Positions 38,310-50,222 are shown, counted from the first letter of the stretch. The stretch is DNA of 64,000 nt from Sipunculus nudus (GCA_026874595.1 CM049309.1:72030926-72094925), one strand, 5' to 3'. Translations and numbers: made by a program. The notes: a model not told the origin generated them from the sequence alone.

Positions 38310-39104
38310 TAGTCAGTAAGCTTGGTGTGCAGAACATGTTAAGCCGAACTCTTTGTTAAATTTATATCATCTCCTGATATATGGGTGCTTTGGAAAGAAC
38401 AGACGGTGGACCTTATAAGCCTTGAAAATAAATAAACCATCTGGCTACTGATGTACCAATATGGTACAAGTGTAATAAAGTCCGTCCCAAAAAGGGGCGC
38501 CATCAGTCTTTGGCGTTATTTGTGTATGTAGTTATGCAGTTTATTTTGAACGATCTTTATTAAATCAACTTCGGTAATTATTTTCATGGAACACACAACC
38601 ATATACCGTGCACAAAAATTGAGTGAAACAATTACATGTAATTTAATTTCTGAAAAAAACTGTCTATTCCTGTCACCAGATATAAACTAAAATTACATGG
38701 TCATGCAAGGACACTTTTTGACAGACATTGATTGAACAATTAGTGGTATTACCGAGTCTGCTAAAAGACGCCATGCATGCATTCTGCGCTGAAATGTTTG
38801 AGGCAACGTCTGGAAAGTTGCAAAGTATACATTTAACAAGTTTGACTAAAATCTTTATGACATAATGGACAGAATGTCTTAATGTCCTTATTAGTGCCAA
38901 AAACTGATGTATATGCTTGCATGGGCGCCGCTTTGTGGGACGTACAATATAATTTTTCATCACGTTAAACTATAAGTTACTTCAATACCCCTCCTCCTTA
39001 TAATGTCAAATCAGAGATATAAAACTGTTTGATTATGTCTTTTGGAAAGAATATCAATACACACATGCTTCTGTTATGAAAGGTGTTTGATTATTTTAGG
39101 GCTA
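38310..39104. other. Gene-free DNA
   Basis: No gene or repeat supported. A GGGGCGCCATC motif occurs near 38495. Confidence 0.5.
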
Positions 39105-39470
39105 GGTATCAGTCCGCCTATATTCAGGTACAATTATATACGTATTGCAATACATTTAAAGCGATAACCGATACGTATTGATGATACGGTTAATTTTTTA
39201 TTGTGTCATTATCTGATTAGGAGGTCAATGGTTAGTTTTTCGTGAACAGATCGTAAAAAGACCATATATATATATATATATATGTTAAGCAGCATAACAA
39301 CATAAGAAATATAAGTAGCTTAAGCGTTATAAATAGTATACAGGGTATATAGTTTAGGTTAGATTTGTTAGCAGTCATTGTGTTTTTCACGACGATACAC
39401 CATGCAAAACGTATCGGTAACCATATCGACGTGTTGTATCGATATGTATTGATATATCGGCATATTTATT
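39105..39470. repeat. Possible decayed inverted-repeat element (GTATCG-rich)
   Basis: AACCGATACGTATTGATGATACG near 39166-39188 (with gaps in the match) is mirrored by CGTATCGGTAACC near 39409-39421 and by CGATACACC to its left. ACCGATACGT/ACGTATCGGT thus forms inverted arms of a segment of about 360 bp, with an AT tract (39265-39282) between them. The outer ends are not sharply defined. Confidence 0.35.
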
Positions 39471-40019
39471 ATGGAGTGCGTGTTGTTTCCGCATTAGATA
39501 TACACAACAGCAAGAATCTTTAAAAAGAGGGGAGAGTTGTATGTATTAGTAACCATGCATGCTCTCTAATGTAAGGTGAATCGAATATTTTATCGAATTT
39601 GGTATTGAATATGATTATTTTCTGGTGCAGGGTGAACATGAAGTGTATCAAATGCTGTATATATGTCGAGTTCGAACATATATGAACAAATTGAATTATC
39701 TTGTCACATAATATGAACAAATACAAGATATATATAAACCATAACATTTATTTAATATATAGATAAAACACATTTATATGACAGGTATAACTCACACTGT
39801 AGTACAAAGTATGATCAATATTGTTGGCCTTTCTAAACGTATGGCAATTGCATGAATTACAAGAATTGTTGCAGATTCAAATATCACAAAGGCCCGTTTG
39901 TTCGTATAAATCTAATTGCGGAATAACACTGTCCTCAAGTTATGACTTACCGAACCTTAGTGAGCGAAAATAAAATGACTAGTCTGAAATTAATTTGAAT
40001 GACCCACAATATATGTACA
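39471..40019. other. Downstream flank of the DM-domain gene
   Basis: AT-rich sequence downstream of the predicted 3' end of the minus-strand gene. No coding signal. Confidence 0.5.
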
Positions 40020-40025
40020 TTTATT
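40020..40025 (-). promoter_or_regulatory. Candidate poly(A) signal of the DM-domain gene
   Basis: TTTATT on the plus strand gives AATAAA on the minus strand, 158 bases past the stop codon and just beyond the AT tract. In AT-rich DNA such hexamers are frequent, so this is only a candidate. Confidence 0.4.
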
Positions 40026-40035
40026 TTCCCAAATA

Positions 40036-40038
<3 letters not shown>

Positions 40039-40096
<58 letters not shown>
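40039..40096. repeat. (AT)n microsatellite in the predicted 3' UTR
   Basis: Uninterrupted AT tract of about 58 bp, about 90 bp past the stop codon of the DM-domain gene. If the poly(A) site lies beyond it, the mRNA 3' UTR would contain a long UA repeat. Confidence 0.97.
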
Positions 40097-40098
<2 letters not shown>

Positions 40099-40182
40099 GA
40101 TGCCTCGTTAGAGTAACGGTGGACGGCAGTTTTATAAAAAGACGACAACTGCATGTAGAGTCTCAGTCCATATATATATTAT

Positions 40183-40976
40183 CTAATCTTTGTTCGAACC
40201 CTCTTCGCTGTCTGTACAGTTATCAGAGTCCAGTGACGTCACGCTTTTGCGGTCCCCAGGAGATATTGGGTTAGGTCGCATGGTCTGGTTAAGGTAAAAC
40301 GGACTGTGTAAGCCTCCTGTAAACGTAGGTGCGAGTAAACCCATGGGACTGAAATGAGGATTCGCTTGACTCAGAAAGAGGCTGGTCTGGGCTGCGGGAT
40401 GAAAAAGTTCTTGGTGGCCTTTGGGAGGCGCTAAGATCTGTGTAAAAGCGGAGGATCTGGGAGGAAAAGCGGAGTGCAACAAATGAGGATGCGCAGTTGC
40501 ATGACGGGCCGGAGTGAACGCTGATTTGTTGCTGTCCATGATGGCGGGCGGATGTGTGTAGTCCACGTGACGTGCACCTGCGCGTTGAAGTGAACTAAAA
40601 GCTGACATATACGGGTGTACACGGGGGTCTTGTCGGGGACTAGATCTGGGAGCCAGTGATGTGCTTGGCCCATGTTGTTGTTGTGCCAAAAGAGTGTCCT
40701 GTGCTGATATAAAGTGTTCTATAGCCTTAACCAGGTCGCCGTTACAGCCCTGGAGGACCAGCTCCAGCACAGATCGCTTCTGGAAGGGGAAGATTCGCTC
40801 AAGAATTTCTGCATTGTTTAATCGCCCTGGACAGTATGCTGTTGGGTTGGCTGTCGTATCGTCCCTCTTGTGTGACGTCATTTTCTCTTGTGACGTATGG
40901 ACCTCCTTGTCGTCTGCTTTGTCTTGAATCGGTTTGTCTTGCTGTGGCGGTTCTTCCCTCCTCAGTCGCGGAGCTT
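40183..40976 (-). CDS. DM-domain transcription factor, exon 2 (DMA domain and C-terminus)
   Basis: This exon encodes residues 128-391 and the stop. The acceptor is TTTTTTTTAG|AAGCT, with the AG at 40978-40977. Its first two bases complete the codon begun by the last base of exon 1 (GAA, Glu128). A DMA domain lies at about residues 176-220, from CPGRLNNAEILERIFPFQ to GDLVKAIEHFIS. It is a small helical UBA-like module shared by the DMRT3, DMRTA/Dmrt4-5 and Dmrt93B groups. Between the DM and DMA domains is a charged, Gln/Lys/Asp-rich linker. The region after it is rich in Pro, Ser, His and Phe, with SAFTP- and SAFTQ-type segments, and ends in an acidic NCTDSEEGSNKD. No further domain is seen. 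The frame is intact. Two TGACGTCA octamers fall inside the exon (40234-40241 and 40873-40880). The intron/exon model rests on phase and consensus sites, not on transcripts. Confidence 0.92.
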
Positions 40977-42107
40977 CTAAAAAAATAAAAATTAATTAGT
41001 AAATAATTATGACACTTTAAACAACTCATGCCGTATATGAATGTTAGACTGTTGTGAAAATGGATATTTGGTCCTATTAACAACATGCGGTATGTCAGAC
41101 TTTCAATATATGTTTTGCCTGTTGGTTGTGACTCCATATCATCGTGTTCAGAAATGAAAGGGTTTAATATAAATTATTGATCCGATACATATAAGGGCTG
41201 ATTGAGTGGTGATTTCTATATACATTTTGAAACAAACGTCACCAAAAAGCTGAGATAAAATAACTAATATATAGCATGGCAAAGGACCAAAATACAAAAG
41301 AGGTCCAACAAAACATATAAATTTAACAATGCCTCCAAATCGATAAAGTTTTGAGAGAATTATCTCCAAAATTCTGGATGGCACGCCACGAGTGCTTTTC
41401 TATGTAAGCATGTTGCCACAATGCCAATACGAAGGTGTAGCATATATTTGTCAAATTTGTAACTGCTGCTGAAGTTAATCTGAGATTACCTATACAGAAA
41501 GGAAAATAGCCTCAATAAGCGACTTAGGAATTAACACATTGCCTTATTTCATGCAATGATTCTAAAGAATTACTGTCAATTGAACGGTGGTATGTAAGCT
41601 GAAGAAATATGACACCGTTAATAAACAAAGTACTAAAGTATCAGCTGTCCTCATCACTCGACTAATTAAAACCGGATTAACTTTCACTAAGAAACCTGAA
41701 ACCTTCAGTAAATATTTAACCGAGGTCCGTTTAGGTAGATCTACGTAATTCCCTGAAAGTTACTCGTGGATGGTGCCAATCGTATATATGAGGGACTATG
41801 GCAGATATGAAATACTAAAGTTGACTTGTTTTCCTATATTTAATAAATTTTAAAAATTTCACTGGACTTATTTCTTTATATGCAAATTTATTCAAAGATA
41901 TGTATGATTTTTTTAAACGTAAATATTTCAATTTAATTTGCAAAACAAATATTAATGCCTGTAGAAGATATACTAAATAAAATAATTAAAATATGACACT
42001 CTTAGGTAATATACGTGATGATACACAGTTTGGAAAATATATTTCATATGTGTATGAATGTCCATTGAACTGTCTATATGGAATGAGGAAGAATGTATAT
42101 AATCATA

Positions 42108-42109
<2 letters not shown>

Positions 42110-42152
<43 letters not shown>
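42110..42152. repeat. (AT)n microsatellite, intronic
   Basis: AT tract of about 43 bp in the DM-domain gene intron, followed by ATACATATATATATGC. Confidence 0.97.
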
Positions 42153-42159
<7 letters not shown>

Positions 42160-42213
42160 TATATGCTATATATAATTGATTAATGTTATAATTAAAACTT
42201 TTGGATATCAGGT

Positions 42214-42322
42214 TTTATATAGGAATAATCCAGACGTCATGACCTGTCGTCAAGACATTATAGAGCTAGCGAATCTCTTGGGCACTGTCGCAATTTGCCT
42301 CATTTGACTTCAAGGCACTGGA
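42214..42322. repeat. Diverged relative of the 21.6-kb SINE-like element
   Basis: Shares ATAATCCA, then GACCTGTCGT(C/T)AAG(A/G)CATT with 21590-21624, and GACTTCAAGGCACTGG with the inverted right arm (after substitutions). It is shorter and lacks a clear B-box. It lies inside the DM-domain gene intron. Confidence 0.45.
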
Positions 42323-42482
42323 ATAATAAAACGGGGATCTTGAAGTCGAAAATACTGATTTTATGCCAGTGATGCTTATGCAGAATCGTAGCTGACATAT
42401 GACATAGAATAAATGGGGTACAATTGATTACATATGCAACTTCTGTAGATATATGATAGAGAAAAAAACATAAAATAACATA

Positions 42483-42490
<8 letters not shown>

Positions 42491-42520
<30 letters not shown>
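42491..42520. repeat. (TA)n microsatellite, intronic
   Basis: TA tract about 80 bp inside the intron from the splice donor; preceded by shorter TA runs interrupted by TG. Confidence 0.97.
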
Positions 42521-42523
<3 letters not shown>

Positions 42524-42598
42524 ATTACTTCGACATGCACATGTACATTTAAACACAAACGTGTGTATGTGTGCATTATATAACATGATGACACTAAC

Positions 42599-42980
42599 CT
42601 GCATCTGAATCAACATCCACAGCTTCATCCTCCTCATCCTCTTCGGGAGGGGTGACGGTACCCGGCCCCCACAGCGGCCCTGGGGTAAGCAGGGGCAGTC
42701 CGCCCTCCCCGGAGCACGCCCGGAGCCCCATAGCGATGGCGTCTTCTGCTGCTTGCTGACGTTTCAGAGCAACCTGTGCCGCCATTATTCTCTGTCTCTC
42801 AGCAATCAAGTTACACTTAGGACAGGTACAGTCCTTAAACTTACAGTGACGTTTATGTCCCTTCAGCCACGAAACCATACCGTGATTTCTACATCGGGCA
42901 CATTTTGGTTTTCTCGCACCCTTCTCGGTAAGAGGGCCCCCGTACATCATGGACCCGGCATCCATAGCGCTGAGTGACAT
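42599..42980 (-). CDS. DM-domain transcription factor, exon 1 (DM zinc domain), Dmrt93B/DMRT3-like
   Basis: This exon encodes residues 1-127 and the first base of codon 128. The DM domain spans residues 21-80. All eight zinc ligands of the intertwined CCHC/HCCC module are present: Cys27, Cys30, His42 and Cys46 for one site, His33, Cys51, Cys53 and Cys56 for the other. The C-terminal recognition helix [20 protein letters not shown] is intact. DM proteins bind DNA through the minor groove in the nucleus and act in sexual differentiation and neural or germline development. [14 protein letters not shown] and the [13 protein letters not shown] tail resemble the arthropod Dmrt93B/vertebrate DMRT3 group more than Dsx/DMRT1. 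That subgroup call is from memory and needs a tree. An acidic run ([14 protein letters not shown], residues 111-124) precedes the splice site. The start at 42980 has A at -3; a second Met at residue 6 is an alternative. The DMA domain follows in exon 2, giving 391 residues in total. Confidence 0.95.
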
Positions 42981-43059
42981 CGTTACAAGGTTAGTTAAAC
43001 CGCTTCAATTATGCCTTATTCAGTCCTTTCACAGATCCCACACAGGTCGACAGTGAGGC

Positions 43060-43110
43060 CAACATGAGAGATGAGAATTCGTCCCTCAGATCATGTTATA
43101 TATAGTCGTC
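43060..43110 (-). promoter_or_regulatory. TATA-box promoter of the DM-domain gene
   Basis: Reading the minus strand, TATATATAA lies at 43104-43096 about 116 bases upstream of the ATG. A transcription start about 30 bases downstream (near 43070) would give a 5' UTR of roughly 90 bases without introns. Upstream, 43110-43260 is a GC-rich stretch with a GC-box-like GGGCGGGGCG (43240-43249) and a TGACGTTA (43256-43263). AT tracts are frequent here, so the TATA call leans on position relative to the gene. Confidence 0.5.
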
Positions 43111-43270
43111 ACATAGCGGTGTTTATCGCCATCCCGCCCAACTGATAGCAGGCCACTCCTTCCTCCTGTCAATCATGCTACCCCCGCTGCACAGTGAGTT
43201 GCGCTCTCGACAAACCGACCCTTCACTGCCTCAGGTTGTGGGCGGGGCGTATTAGTGACGTTACATTTTC

Positions 43271-44779
43271 TTGGGCCAATATTTCTTCTGTTTTTATTGT
43301 TATAGTTACCGGCCAGCGGCAATGCTATTTACAGATATGTTGACATTTCAGTCGAAGAAAATTTGCTAAGTTTTTAATGTGAGAATAGACAGAAAATTAA
43401 GTCGAACATAACAAAAATAGTTTAAAATAAAAGATATATTATAAGAGTAAAATTAATAAAGGAATTATATTTCCATCCACATATATGTGAATATTTCAAA
43501 TCGAACTTAAGCATTACGCTTTTATATAAGGTTTTAGTGGCTAATTTATTACATAACATTAATATATGGACAATTTTAGTGTTTTATCCGGAAACTGGAT
43601 TTAGTCTTTGTCCTTTCACTAGAGCAATATATTTTTATGTCAATGTAAGAATTTTGAAAAAAAAATCGCGGTATAATAATTTCCAATTTAAACGTTCAAC
43701 CCAATATTTTTATTTGATAAATATATAGGGAATGGAAAGAAATGAAATCACAAAATATAAATGTTATAAATATAACGCTTTGATGTAAACAAACAAATAA
43801 ACACGAATTTGTATAAACAATTATAAAATGTATGAATATTAAAATAAAGATAAATTTATCATAAAAATATTGGATGTGAAAACAGACATTTTATTATATG
43901 TGTATATTATATACATATATGCTTATAAATGCGGTACATTTTACTTCTATATTACAAACAATAATACGTCAACAATTCAGGAAAAGGCCTATGTATTTAG
44001 TTTCTGATATAACCATCCTATGTTAAATAAATAACACCGAACGCTGGGAAAGTCTTTGTCGCTGTTCCTTCTATACATTATTTAAAATATACATACACAT
44101 GAAATATCACCAATTATGTTATAATTTATTTTCCACAGAAAGAATATTTATGAGTCCAATGTTTTGTGGCTTATATATGCAAAGAAATATAGGCATTGTA
44201 AAATTCACGAAGTTACGCTTTACCTACAGTTAAAAAAGTAAATGTGCAGTAAACTATATATAAAGCGGATATATACAAAACGACTAACTCTTGTATTTAT
44301 CAGTAACCTTTAATAGGACCACAGTCTACCACTAGGTGTCGCTTCAGGCTACGGGCTTCACCTGGTCATGTTCTAGACTTTTATGTTAATTTGGCCTAAT
44401 CCTCTGAAGGATAACCGTTTGAGAACTTGAATGCATGCAAGTTGTACAAAAAGGCCGAGCCATCATTTTTTTTGTAGATGGTATATAGGAAATATAAATA
44501 CGGCCAATCACGTATCCTATATACCATTAATCTATCATTAGCCCACATGCATGCATAAGCATCGATCGGTATAAATAAAATCCTGAATGGTATTATGGTA
44601 ATCTTTATTATTATGGTTATGAGGGATAGTATCTATAGATATGTTTTGCATATATAGATGCATAAGGTCTGGTGATAAGTAGCTCTTTATTGAAAAACAC
44701 TGCTGTTTCGTCATATCGTGTGAAAATTTTGTTAAACTTATACACATGGCTTTTAAGACAAAGTATATATAGATCTGCC

Positions 44780-44781
<2 letters not shown>
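43271..44781. other. Upstream flank of the DM-domain gene
   Basis: AT-rich and gene-free. A sequence close to the vertebrate CTCF consensus, CCACTAGGTGTCGCT, lies at 44329-44343, about 1.3 kb upstream of the predicted promoter. Confidence 0.5.

Positions 44782-44846
<65 letters not shown>
44782..44846. repeat. Compound (AC)n(AT)n microsatellite
   Basis: About 24 AC units (44782-44829) run directly into about 9 AT units (to 44846). Confidence 0.98.
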
Positions 44847-46210
44847 GGGTGTATGTGTGATGGTCTGCATGATTATATTGCTATCTTCATCAGCAATCAT
44901 TTGAGTTCCATTCCATAAAAACAGCTCCGATAAAGGTCCCAGGCCTGCTTTAAAAAGTGTTGTTATATCTTTTTTCGTTACATCTGGAACCAAATTAGAA
45001 ATATCCAGGGTTTACATTGGATAAGTATATAGCACTAGGGCGGGCGCTGCTATGCCGTATTACGTGTGGACCTCTTCAAACACACAAAAGACACATTGAT
45101 AAAGCAGTCTGTAGCACTTACAATATTTAATACACTAGGCCGGGTTTTATAAACATCTGTAAGTAAGGTGGCATGTTTCATTTGTCTATTTTTCTATTTA
45201 CATATAGCCTGACACATATTTACATTTATATAGATAAACAGGGGCGGATGGAGGCTTGAACGTTCCCACAGAGATAACTACAGTTTATATTACGACGTAT
45301 TTCCTTGGGGCTGCGCATACGCAACCAAAAATGTGCTCCGGTGCAGAAAAGAAAAGTCCATCGGAAACAACGAAAAACGTATTTGATGCCAAGAGTCCTT
45401 GTGGCAAATTATGTATTAAGATGTTTGGTGGTGTTAAGTACGAGTCTGGCGTCTGTATGCGTTACATGGCTTAAGAGCCCGCCCGCTTCGGCTGGAACTT
45501 GCCTTCTTAGCTCGCAGTAACAACTATATAGTCGGTGACCGTCGGTGTCTGCCGTGAGCTGGCGATAAGATCCAACACGGAGTGCCGAGCCCCACGTCTG
45601 AAGGAGGCGCTTCCTGCACTTATGGGGTGGTCCAAGTCTTATTCCCCGACACCCCCGGGCCTCTCAGGGCTCTTGACCCCCAAGGGCAGCGATACCTTTC
45701 TCAAGTAAAGCGTCGGTGTATATACAGTAACTGAGGGTGCCAAGCAGGCAGGGTGCCTCTGTTTACCTCTCTCCCGTAAGAGCAGAGCTCTCGGCGAACT
45801 GTTGCGCCGGAGAACCGCTCTGTGTCTCCACATGAATGAAACCATTCTGCCCGAACCAAGCAGTCCCTCTGCCTCTTTGGTCAACCCCGGGGGGAGAGGC
45901 GGCTACAACAGTCGTACCTTTGTGGGAAGGGACAGAACGGTGGAGCCCTCAATACCAGGGGCCATCCTTATCAGAGCTGGCATTAATGGCGTTGGGGAGG
46001 GGTAGATTGTGAACTGGCTAACTCCATGGAAGTGTCACAAATGTTGGATATATCCTTAATCCGGGGATTAAACTGATCTTGACTCTGTATCCAGCTTGTC
46101 ACGTGGTTACCACCATCTACCCATTCTGTGGAATAATTCTACAAGTGTACATGTACTCCATGTTTAGACCGCGTGCATTTGTTGCCGGGGTACAGTTTAG
46201 TTCGTATTGG

Positions 46211-46211
<1 letters not shown>
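44847..46211. other. Gene-free DNA with a GC-rich island
   Basis: The interval 45480-46010 is clearly GC-rich. Frames of 60-80 codons are open on both strands, and none is recognised. On the minus strand, 44850-45013 reads LVPDVTKKDITTLFKAGLG and onward for about 50 plausible residues before running into the microsatellite. It has no ATG and no clear acceptor, so I leave it uncalled. The island lies 2.4-2.9 kb upstream of the DM-domain gene and could be regulatory. Confidence 0.4.

Positions 46212-46280
<69 letters not shown>
46212..46280. repeat. Compound (TA)n(GA)n microsatellite
   Basis: TA tract (46212-46250) passing directly into an AG tract (46251-46280). Confidence 0.98.
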
Positions 46281-46290
<10 letters not shown>

Positions 46291-46854
46291 GGTCACGTAA
46301 TATAAAAAGCATTAAAACATTCAAACTCCATTTTAGTCATTTAATTTACCTGTGAAAATTTATGAATTCTTATACATTTTATTTCTTGCGTGAAGTCCTC
46401 TGTTGAAAAGAAATGAATTTAAGAGTAAATATATATATATGTATTAATTTCCGCATGTGTCCGACCCCGATGCATTGACCTATATAATTCATTTTATAAA
46501 CTAAATTTACTTCCTAAACAAAACAACTGTTGCTATATATATAAATATATAAATATAGTTATTCATATTTATATATAATTGAATATAATGCAAGCGTGAT
46601 TATCTGGACGAGTTAAACCGGATGGGTCTATTTCAATGACATAATCAAACCCTTATACAGCCTGGTATTAGATCTGAATACCATAATAGCAATTATGTCG
46701 TCACGATCTTGACCAAAGGATCACCACCAAATCTAGCCACTTCAGTGTTAGTATGATTCAAGTTGTCCAATTGGCTTAGGCCTATAATCCCAACTTACGA
46801 CAGGCATGCATATACAAATATATTTAGGGCCGAGGGTTGGTTCATTGGTGCACT

Positions 46855-46856
<2 letters not shown>
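46281..46856. other. Gene-free AT-rich DNA
   Basis: No supported feature. Confidence 0.55.

Positions 46857-46914
<58 letters not shown>
46857..46914. repeat. (TA)n microsatellite
   Basis: Uninterrupted TA tract of about 58 bp. Confidence 0.98.
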
Positions 46915-46916
<2 letters not shown>

Positions 46917-48085
46917 CCCCCTGACAATTAAGGGACTCGTGACAGTTCCACGTCTATTATGATTTAATTTGTTAAAATATCTTCCAAAGAATTTTTTTAA
47001 GAGTGGGATGAAGGGAATACAGATATTAATAAATGAGATGTCATTCCAATTAAAGGTCTGGATTTCACAATTTCTTTACTTGTGTGGCAAATATATCTTT
47101 GGTAAACATAAATTTCACTATTTATCTTTGCTGTATGGCATTTGCCGTGTTTCTAACTGAGATAACATTTTCGCCATTTCTTCCGGCTGTAACACTTTAA
47201 ATTTGAGATCTTAAGGTCCAAAGTGCATCGTTTAAGCATTGAGATAGAATTAATCTCCATGGTTTAATTAAGCCCTAAATTATTTTTTTAATAATCCGTT
47301 ATTTCGACAGGGTGGTGATCATTAATTAAAATCCACCGAAGTGACGTCCAGAAACGGCTACTGAATTCTGGTTGTTTGGCATGCAGTGTCTTTTATGAAA
47401 CGAATAGCAATGTTAACTCGACATGTGTACATGGCGCACATGAATGTCGCATGCACCGAATAAACGAATACACCTAGACGTTTTCCTGTGGGACATTTAA
47501 GTCCCTTGTCAAGGAATGAGTTTATGACCGCCCCTTTCATCTTTATATTAATATGGAAAACTGATAGCGCAGCGCAAATCCGGCGTATATAGCAGGTCCT
47601 CGAAAGTTACACCGCCTTGAAAGCTACGGCTTGGTGCCTGGGAAATGGACAGGAGTGAGCCGCTGGCCAAGCCGTCACCTGGTCGCTTCTGTCACTTGTT
47701 CATGTAACTTAATCCCCTGCCGAAACAGACAGTGTCAGTTTTGTGTCGGTCACATAACCACATTGTTTGAGTTGAATTTGCAGGCCCTCTTTGCCCTACA
47801 GGTTAAGAGGCGCCGAGTGTTTGGGCCGCTTGGCTCTAGTTCCCGGGATAATGCCCGCACAAATATGATAAGCATACTCCGAAGAGAGTGGACTTGGTCG
47901 GATTAGCTCTTGCAACTACCGGGGATTCGACTTGTTTCTGTTTGAGACTCAATCAACCCTTCAATCATTACAAGGGGGAATTTGACCCTAATGCAACAAG
48001 TTATACGCCGGAGACGTGGTTACATTGCCAAAGTTAAATGTCACATGAAGGCTTTTCAAAACGAGGCTGATGCCGGGGCCGAGTG
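46915..48085. other. Gene-free DNA
   Basis: No gene is supported. The interval 47570-48070 is moderately GC-rich with short frames of unknown content. If the exon at 48086 is real, this is the last part of its intron. Confidence 0.4.
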
Positions 48086-48283
48086 GCTTCTCCACAGGTC
48101 CTGAATATCATTACTGTCTCGGTCCCTGACCCACCAGAACAAAAGCTTTCAGCCAATACACCTATAGCTGACAATGATATGGTCTACAGTCTAAAGGACA
48201 TAAAAAAAGAATGTACAGAGGCCTGTGATCCGTTGATGACCTGCAAAACTGAGGACCTGTATTCATGGTGGAAAGTAAAATAA
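48086..48283 (+). CDS. Possible terminal exon, unknown protein
   Basis: The sequence GGCTTCTCCACAG ahead of 48098 fits a splice acceptor. It is followed by about 61 codons to a TAA at 48281-48283: VLNIITVSVPDPPEQKLS, then a stretch with CTEACDPLMTCKTEDLYSWW and a lysine-rich end. Codon usage looks like coding DNA and the peptide is mixed and hydrophilic, unlike the Ile/Tyr-rich chance frames nearby. An ATAATAAATT about 65 bases downstream could serve as a poly(A) signal. In this frame a stop lies just upstream (near 48071), so it would need an upstream exon joined by splicing, and I found none within the window. I do not recognise the family; it may be a chance frame. Confidence 0.25.
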   Translation, partial: ASPQVLNIITVSVPDPPEQKLSANTPIADNDMVYSLKDIKKECTEACDPLMTCKTEDLYSWWKVK

Positions 48284-50221
48284 CCAACATGCAGTATACA
48301 CCTTGATGCGCATATTCATACTTAAAAACAATACATATATTACTATAATAAATTGGAAATACATAATTAGAAATTCAAGTCAACTCGATAAATTTAAGAA
48401 ATTAAAGAAATTTGAATATAGACTGGTATCCTGCTAATGTCCAGGCCTGGCGTCCGCAGCTGGAATAATTTGTAACTTTCGGCGAATTACTGTCTAACAC
48501 AGCCAAGAAAACATGAAGTTACTAAAATTTTATGAGAATAAACCAGAATAAACAAATGGTTTTCATAACATTACAAGGAATTAACATGCAGACAGTGTTC
48601 CTAGGTAATTTATTATGCTCCTGATTTAATTAGGTACCACATTTTGAAAAAGAACTCCGTGTGCAGCTGCGATGGCGCGTTAGATTATTGTTTTACATTT
48701 CCAATTTGTTGAGAGGTAAACTGTTTGGGAAAACAGAGTAGTCCACATGTGTAAAGTATTTAAACATCCCAACGAGAAGCAGGCTGTTAGTACTGTAACG
48801 GATCCTATAGGCGGAGATTTTGTTTATTTAATACGGTCCATGTGAGACATTGTGTCGTGTTGCTGCAAACCTTGCTAAACATAACGATACCTCAGAATAG
48901 CATATTATAGTATATACATTCAACAAATCCGAGCGCGTAACAAGCAATTAATATGTTGCCATGTTTAAGTGTCGTGGACGACCCCTGTAGACGGGGCGCG
49001 ATTATTAACTGTGCTATTTCCGCGGTTTCGGCTTATTAGTGGTGAAGACATGCACAATTAGCACATATGTCAACCATCCAAACTCTCGCTACACTTGTAT
49101 ACATGTATTTTGACAAGAGCCTCTCACGGCCAATTCAAATATTTGACTAGTTAAGGCAGGACAGAATAACAAGCCCCCTGTCGGCGCGGGTGGAGGTTAC
49201 CCTGACGCGTTGTTGGCCGATACAGTAGCAAGCTGTCTGAATAAACAGCCTCAGGGTGAAGCAACAGAAATATAGACACCTGTCCCTACAGTGGAGGCCA
49301 ACCAAGGTTACCGTTAAAAGGCCAACCAGGATGTTCACTGGCCTAAGCTCATTTTGGTTTACCACGTTTTCTATTATTGCCAGTGCAATGTGGTCAGTTA
49401 TATAATGAAGCAACTCAAGAAGAAATTTTCCTCGAAGCCGAAGGACAGATGGAGACTTTGTTGATTTTTCTATTCATAAAATCTCTAAATTCTCCTATGG
49501 TAACTCTCCAGAATATATATACAGAATATCGAATAGAAGTTGGTTTCAAAGCATTATCTTAATGAACTACGAACGAACGAAGGACGGTGGAAGAAATTAC
49601 ATAATTGGATTTTACAGTTATATTTCCGAAGGGACATGATGTATATATATATATGCACGCCAAGGCGTAAATCTAATGAATATATGTATACTACTGCTTG
49701 ATCTGTGCAAATCTATTCCAAGTAATGCTAAATCAAACCAACACAGAGTTAAGTTCTACACAAGCAGGACATCTTCGGCATTATTGTCATCTTACTGTAC
49801 ATTCTTCCTTAGCTTCCTACAATATTCAAATCACGACTTAGTTAAGGTAATTTTTCTTGTTTCTCCATAAAGATCCAGGGATATTTCAAATTATGTATCC
49901 AAGGGGCTGTGGCAGCGCCACCTTTTGGCAACTATACGAATGTGTATCAAATTAGAAAGCAGTTTGTCAGATGAGGCCTGTACCCTCCGCACTCCCGCCA
50001 TTATCGACAAGTAGGTGATGCGGCTATTTTGTTCCACCACAAGAAGAGGACAATTTAACAGTTCAAGACGAAGTTTTTAAATTTCCGAAATTTAACTTAA
50101 GTCAACACAAATATCAATGCCGAAATACAACATTTACGCACTTATTGCTGCGTAATAGCGGATCACCTTTCTTAGATGTGCTTTCCGACTGTGTACCTAT
50201 ATATATATACAATTAATGTGC

Positions 50222-50222
<1 letters not shown>
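48284..50222. other. Gene-free DNA
   Basis: No supported gene. A minus-strand AGGTGGCGC lies at 49915-49923 in the context AAAAGGTGGCGCTGCC. Confidence 0.5.

Larger units (their letters stand above)
40977..42598 (-). other. Phase-1 intron of the DM-domain gene
   Basis: Donor GATGCAG|GTTAGT (intron begins at 42598) and acceptor TTTTTTTTAG (ends at 40977) frame a 1,622-bp intron that interrupts codon 128 after its first base. It contains two AT microsatellites (42110-42152 and 42491-42520) and a diverged tRNA-SINE relative (42214-42322). Frames inside it show no domain. Confidence 0.88.

Noticed and set aside
44538-44993. 151-codon minus-strand frame beginning VPDVTKKDITTLF
   Set aside because: The first 45 or so residues look plausible, but the frame then reads through the (AT)n(AC)n microsatellite, has no ATG and has no clear splice acceptor.
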